In this document: positions 62,341 to 64,000 of the stretch, piece after piece
Numbering within the stretch: position 1 is the first letter of the stretch
How the letters are laid out: each line of letters starts with the position of its first letter
Translations under genes and position numbers: made by a program
Origin: Prochlorococcus sp. AG-679-K21
GTDB lineage: Bacteria; Cyanobacteriota; Cyanobacteriia; PCC-6307; Cyanobiaceae
Length of the DNA stretch: 64,000 nt
NCBI GenBank assembly: GCA_003208885.1
Contig: QCUP01000002.1
Coordinates: forward strand, 1-64,000
Direction: 5' to 3'
The notes under the pieces: model-generated
Told to the model about the DNA's origin: nothing
Database searches by the model: none
What the model saw: only the letters and a program-made list of their open reading frames with translations

Positions 62341-62601
62341 TTAAACGAAACCAGGAATGATTTGACCTGTTGTTAGATATGCACCAATTGCAGCTATAAG
62401 TCCGATCATTGCAAATCTACCGTTAAGAGTTTCTGCAACAACTTTTTCCTTCTCGATTGTTTTAGTTTTTGTGTTTGAATTTGTCATTTGATTTTTGTTT
62501 GAGTAAATTAAATTTTCTTCTTGAAATTGTTTAGTTAGGGAAGCAACGAGTAAAGCAGTTAGAAATACTATTAAAATCAAAAAAACTGCTAGTGGACTCA
62601 T
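62341..62601 (-). CDS. hli: high light inducible protein with an extra N-terminal TM (86 aa; alternative 48-aa start at 62487)
   Basis: MSPLAVFLILIVFLTALLVASLTKQFQEENLIYSNKNQMTNSNTKTKTIEKEKVVAETLNGRFAMIGLIAAIGAYLTTGQIIPGFV. Confidence 0.8.
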   Translation of the reverse strand: MSPLAVFLILIVFLTALLVASLTKQFQEENLIYSNKNQMTNSNTKTKTIEKEKVVAETLNGRFAMIGLIAAIGAYLTTGQIIPGFV

Positions 62602-62810
62602 TAAAAAATACCTGGAATGATTTGGCCTGTTGTTACGTACGCACCTAATAATGCTACGAAACCGATCATCGCCCAACGACCATTAACTTTTTCTGCATTT
62701 TGAGGGTAACCGTCATAAGAAACTGACTCATCTATGTAAGGACGAGTTTCTGAAGGAAACATATTTTGTCTTCCGCCAGACTCAGTTGTAGTGTATGAAG
62801 AATTTGACAT
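62601..62810 (-). CDS. hli: high light inducible protein (69 aa)
   Basis: ...YPQNAEKVNGRWAMIGFVALLGAYVTTGQIIPGIF. Confidence 0.9.
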   Translation of the reverse strand: MSNSSYTTTESGGRQNMFPSETRPYIDESVSYDGYPQNAEKVNGRWAMIGFVALLGAYVTTGQIIPGIF

Positions 62811-62917
62811 TAGAAGAAACCAGGAATTATTTGACCAGTTGTTACGTATGCGCCAACTGCTGCTACGAAACCAAGCATTGCTGCTAAGCCATTAAATCTT
62901 TCTGCGTCAGGTGTCAT
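62810..62917 (-). CDS. hli: high light inducible protein (35 aa)
   Basis: MTPDAERFNGLAAMLGFVAAVGAYVTTGQIIPGFF; TAATG overlap with the next hli. Confidence 0.88.
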   Translation of the reverse strand: MTPDAERFNGLAAMLGFVAAVGAYVTTGQIIPGFF

Positions 62918-63451
62918 AATTAGAATGTGATTATGTAAACAAATATAACACAACTATTAATGAATGTAAAGAAATTAGTCAGTATACATGTATATGTAGC
63001 TATATTCATACAGTTACGATACATTAATGTATATTTTTTTAGTTAAATCTACAATTCATTGAAGATAGGCAAGATTTAGGTGCAACATAAGCAATTATTT
63101 ATGAAACTTTTTATAAATAGACAATGCTTTTATTCTTGGGATACTTAATCCAAGCCAAAATTAAATATTTTAGATAATGAAAGATAAAGTAAACAAAGAA
63201 GAATCTGAAAGATAAATAAAATTATTTGTGAATATTTAGATAAATTAAGTAATTAATTCATTGTATTTTTCATGACTTTCATATTATGAAATTAACATTA
63301 AATTATATCGATACCATGTTTGATTATGATTTGAATAAATAAGATTTTATCCACTTTTTTAAGCAAATTTTAAAACATTTTCGATATTCCTCCAGAAATT
63401 TAACTCATTTAATTTTGATCTTAACGGAGAATAAATTAGCTTATGTTTTTA

Positions 63452-63610
63452 TCAACTATCTTCTTTTAGTATCAATTTAAGTTGCTCAGTATCTAACTGC
63501 TCTAAATAATTTCTCATTGCTAGCCAAGATCTTTGGCTTTCTAACTTTCCGCTTTTCTTAAATAAATTTGCGGAAACTTGATCTACTAATACTTTATGTG
63601 TAATATGCAT
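63452..63610 (-). CDS. 52-aa hypothetical protein
   Basis: MHITHKVLVDQVSANLFKKSGKLESQRSWLAMRNYLEQLDTEQLKLILKEDS; overlaps upstream ORF by 17 nt. Confidence 0.6.
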   Translation of the reverse strand: MHITHKVLVDQVSANLFKKSGKLESQRSWLAMRNYLEQLDTEQLKLILKEDS

Positions 63611-63734
63611 AATCTTCATCTAGCTTAATTACTACTCCATTAAAATATTCAAATAATAATTTTAATGGGTCATGAACAGATACTTTTCTATTCTTTTTAA
63701 ACAGTTTCTTTTTGATTGGATTTAAATTCGTCAT
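63594..63734 (-). CDS. 46-aa hypothetical protein
   Basis: MTNLNPIKKKLFKKNRKVSVHDPLKLLFEYFNGVVIKLDEDYAYYT. Confidence 0.55.
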   Translation of the reverse strand: MTNLNPIKKKLFKKNRKVSVHDPLKLLFEYFNGVVIKLDEDYAYYT

Positions 63735-63736
63735 GC

Positions 63737-64000
63737 TTATTCTTGAAATTGGTTCGTTACTTCAGTCCATCCTCCAGCTATAAGTTCATTCCATGTTTCA
63801 AACGCAGCGTCAAGATCGTGAAGTCTTCTGTTTTTAAGTCCTGCAGGTTCTCCTAGATGATTTGCATAGAAGAGATGGGTATAGACTTTAATGTTGTTCT
63901 GCGCTGATTTCTTGGACTTTTCAAATAAGATCAAAAAGCTGCTTTGTGGGTTAAGTAACCAGCAATTTGGGGTGTCATCACGACTGCTATAAGAAAAATT
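63737..64000 (-). CDS. DUF1651-like protein, 5' end likely beyond the window
   Basis: Frame open to window end: ...DDTPNCWLLNPQSSFLILFEKSKKSAQNNIKVYTHLFYANHLGEPAGLKNRRLHDLDAAFETWNELIAGGWTEVTNQFQE. Confidence 0.65.
   Translation of the reverse strand, partial: NFSYSSRDDTPNCWLLNPQSSFLILFEKSKKSAQNNIKVYTHLFYANHLGEPAGLKNRRLHDLDAAFETWNELIAGGWTEVTNQFQE

Noticed and set aside
62923-62990. HLR1-type (RpaB) site upstream of hli
   Set aside because: TTTACAT-like hexamers occur but the two halves do not have the required spacing.
1-64000. tRNA, rRNA, CRISPR arrays, transposases, integrases
   Set aside because: Visual scan found no T-loop-like GGTTCGAATCC motifs in intergenic DNA, no spaced direct repeats and no mobile-element proteins; tRNAscan-SE and a CRISPR finder should confirm.

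Overview
The window is AT-rich and gene-dense. It looks like a chromosomal segment of a high-light-type Prochlorococcus, judged from protein sequences and small-gene content; no database search was run. From 1 to about 51 kb it is mostly housekeeping: rpsB-tsf, recG, sulfite reductase, glyS, chlP, typA, lptB, ccsA, a carbon-metabolism group (rpe, glpX, glgC, gnd, pgl, class II and class I FBP aldolases, prk), ilvD, purS-purQ, accD, leuB, lpxD, proB, hisA and nth. From about 51 to 56.5 kb there is an iron-flavoured cluster: a FutC-like ABC ATPase, ferritin, a cysteine-rich Crp-family regulator, a zinc-ribbon/TM protein, and a Rieske oxygenase, 33-aa TM peptide and ABC ATPase operon. Two strong Fur-box-like sites lie in it. 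From about 56.5 kb to the end, an AT-rich accessory region holds many tiny ORFs, a ribbon-helix-helix gene flanked by an inverted 11-bp repeat, decayed small ORFs, a coupled four-gene high-light-inducible (hli) operon and a DUF1651-like operon. No tRNA, rRNA, CRISPR, transposase or integrase was recognised. The best leads are the Rieske/TM/ABC operon, the RHH gene with its flanking repeats, the Fur sites around the Cys-rich Crp regulator, the coupled hli operon with a two-TM HLIP, a PPC-glutaredoxin fusion, and an in-frame TAA in a CIA30-family gene.
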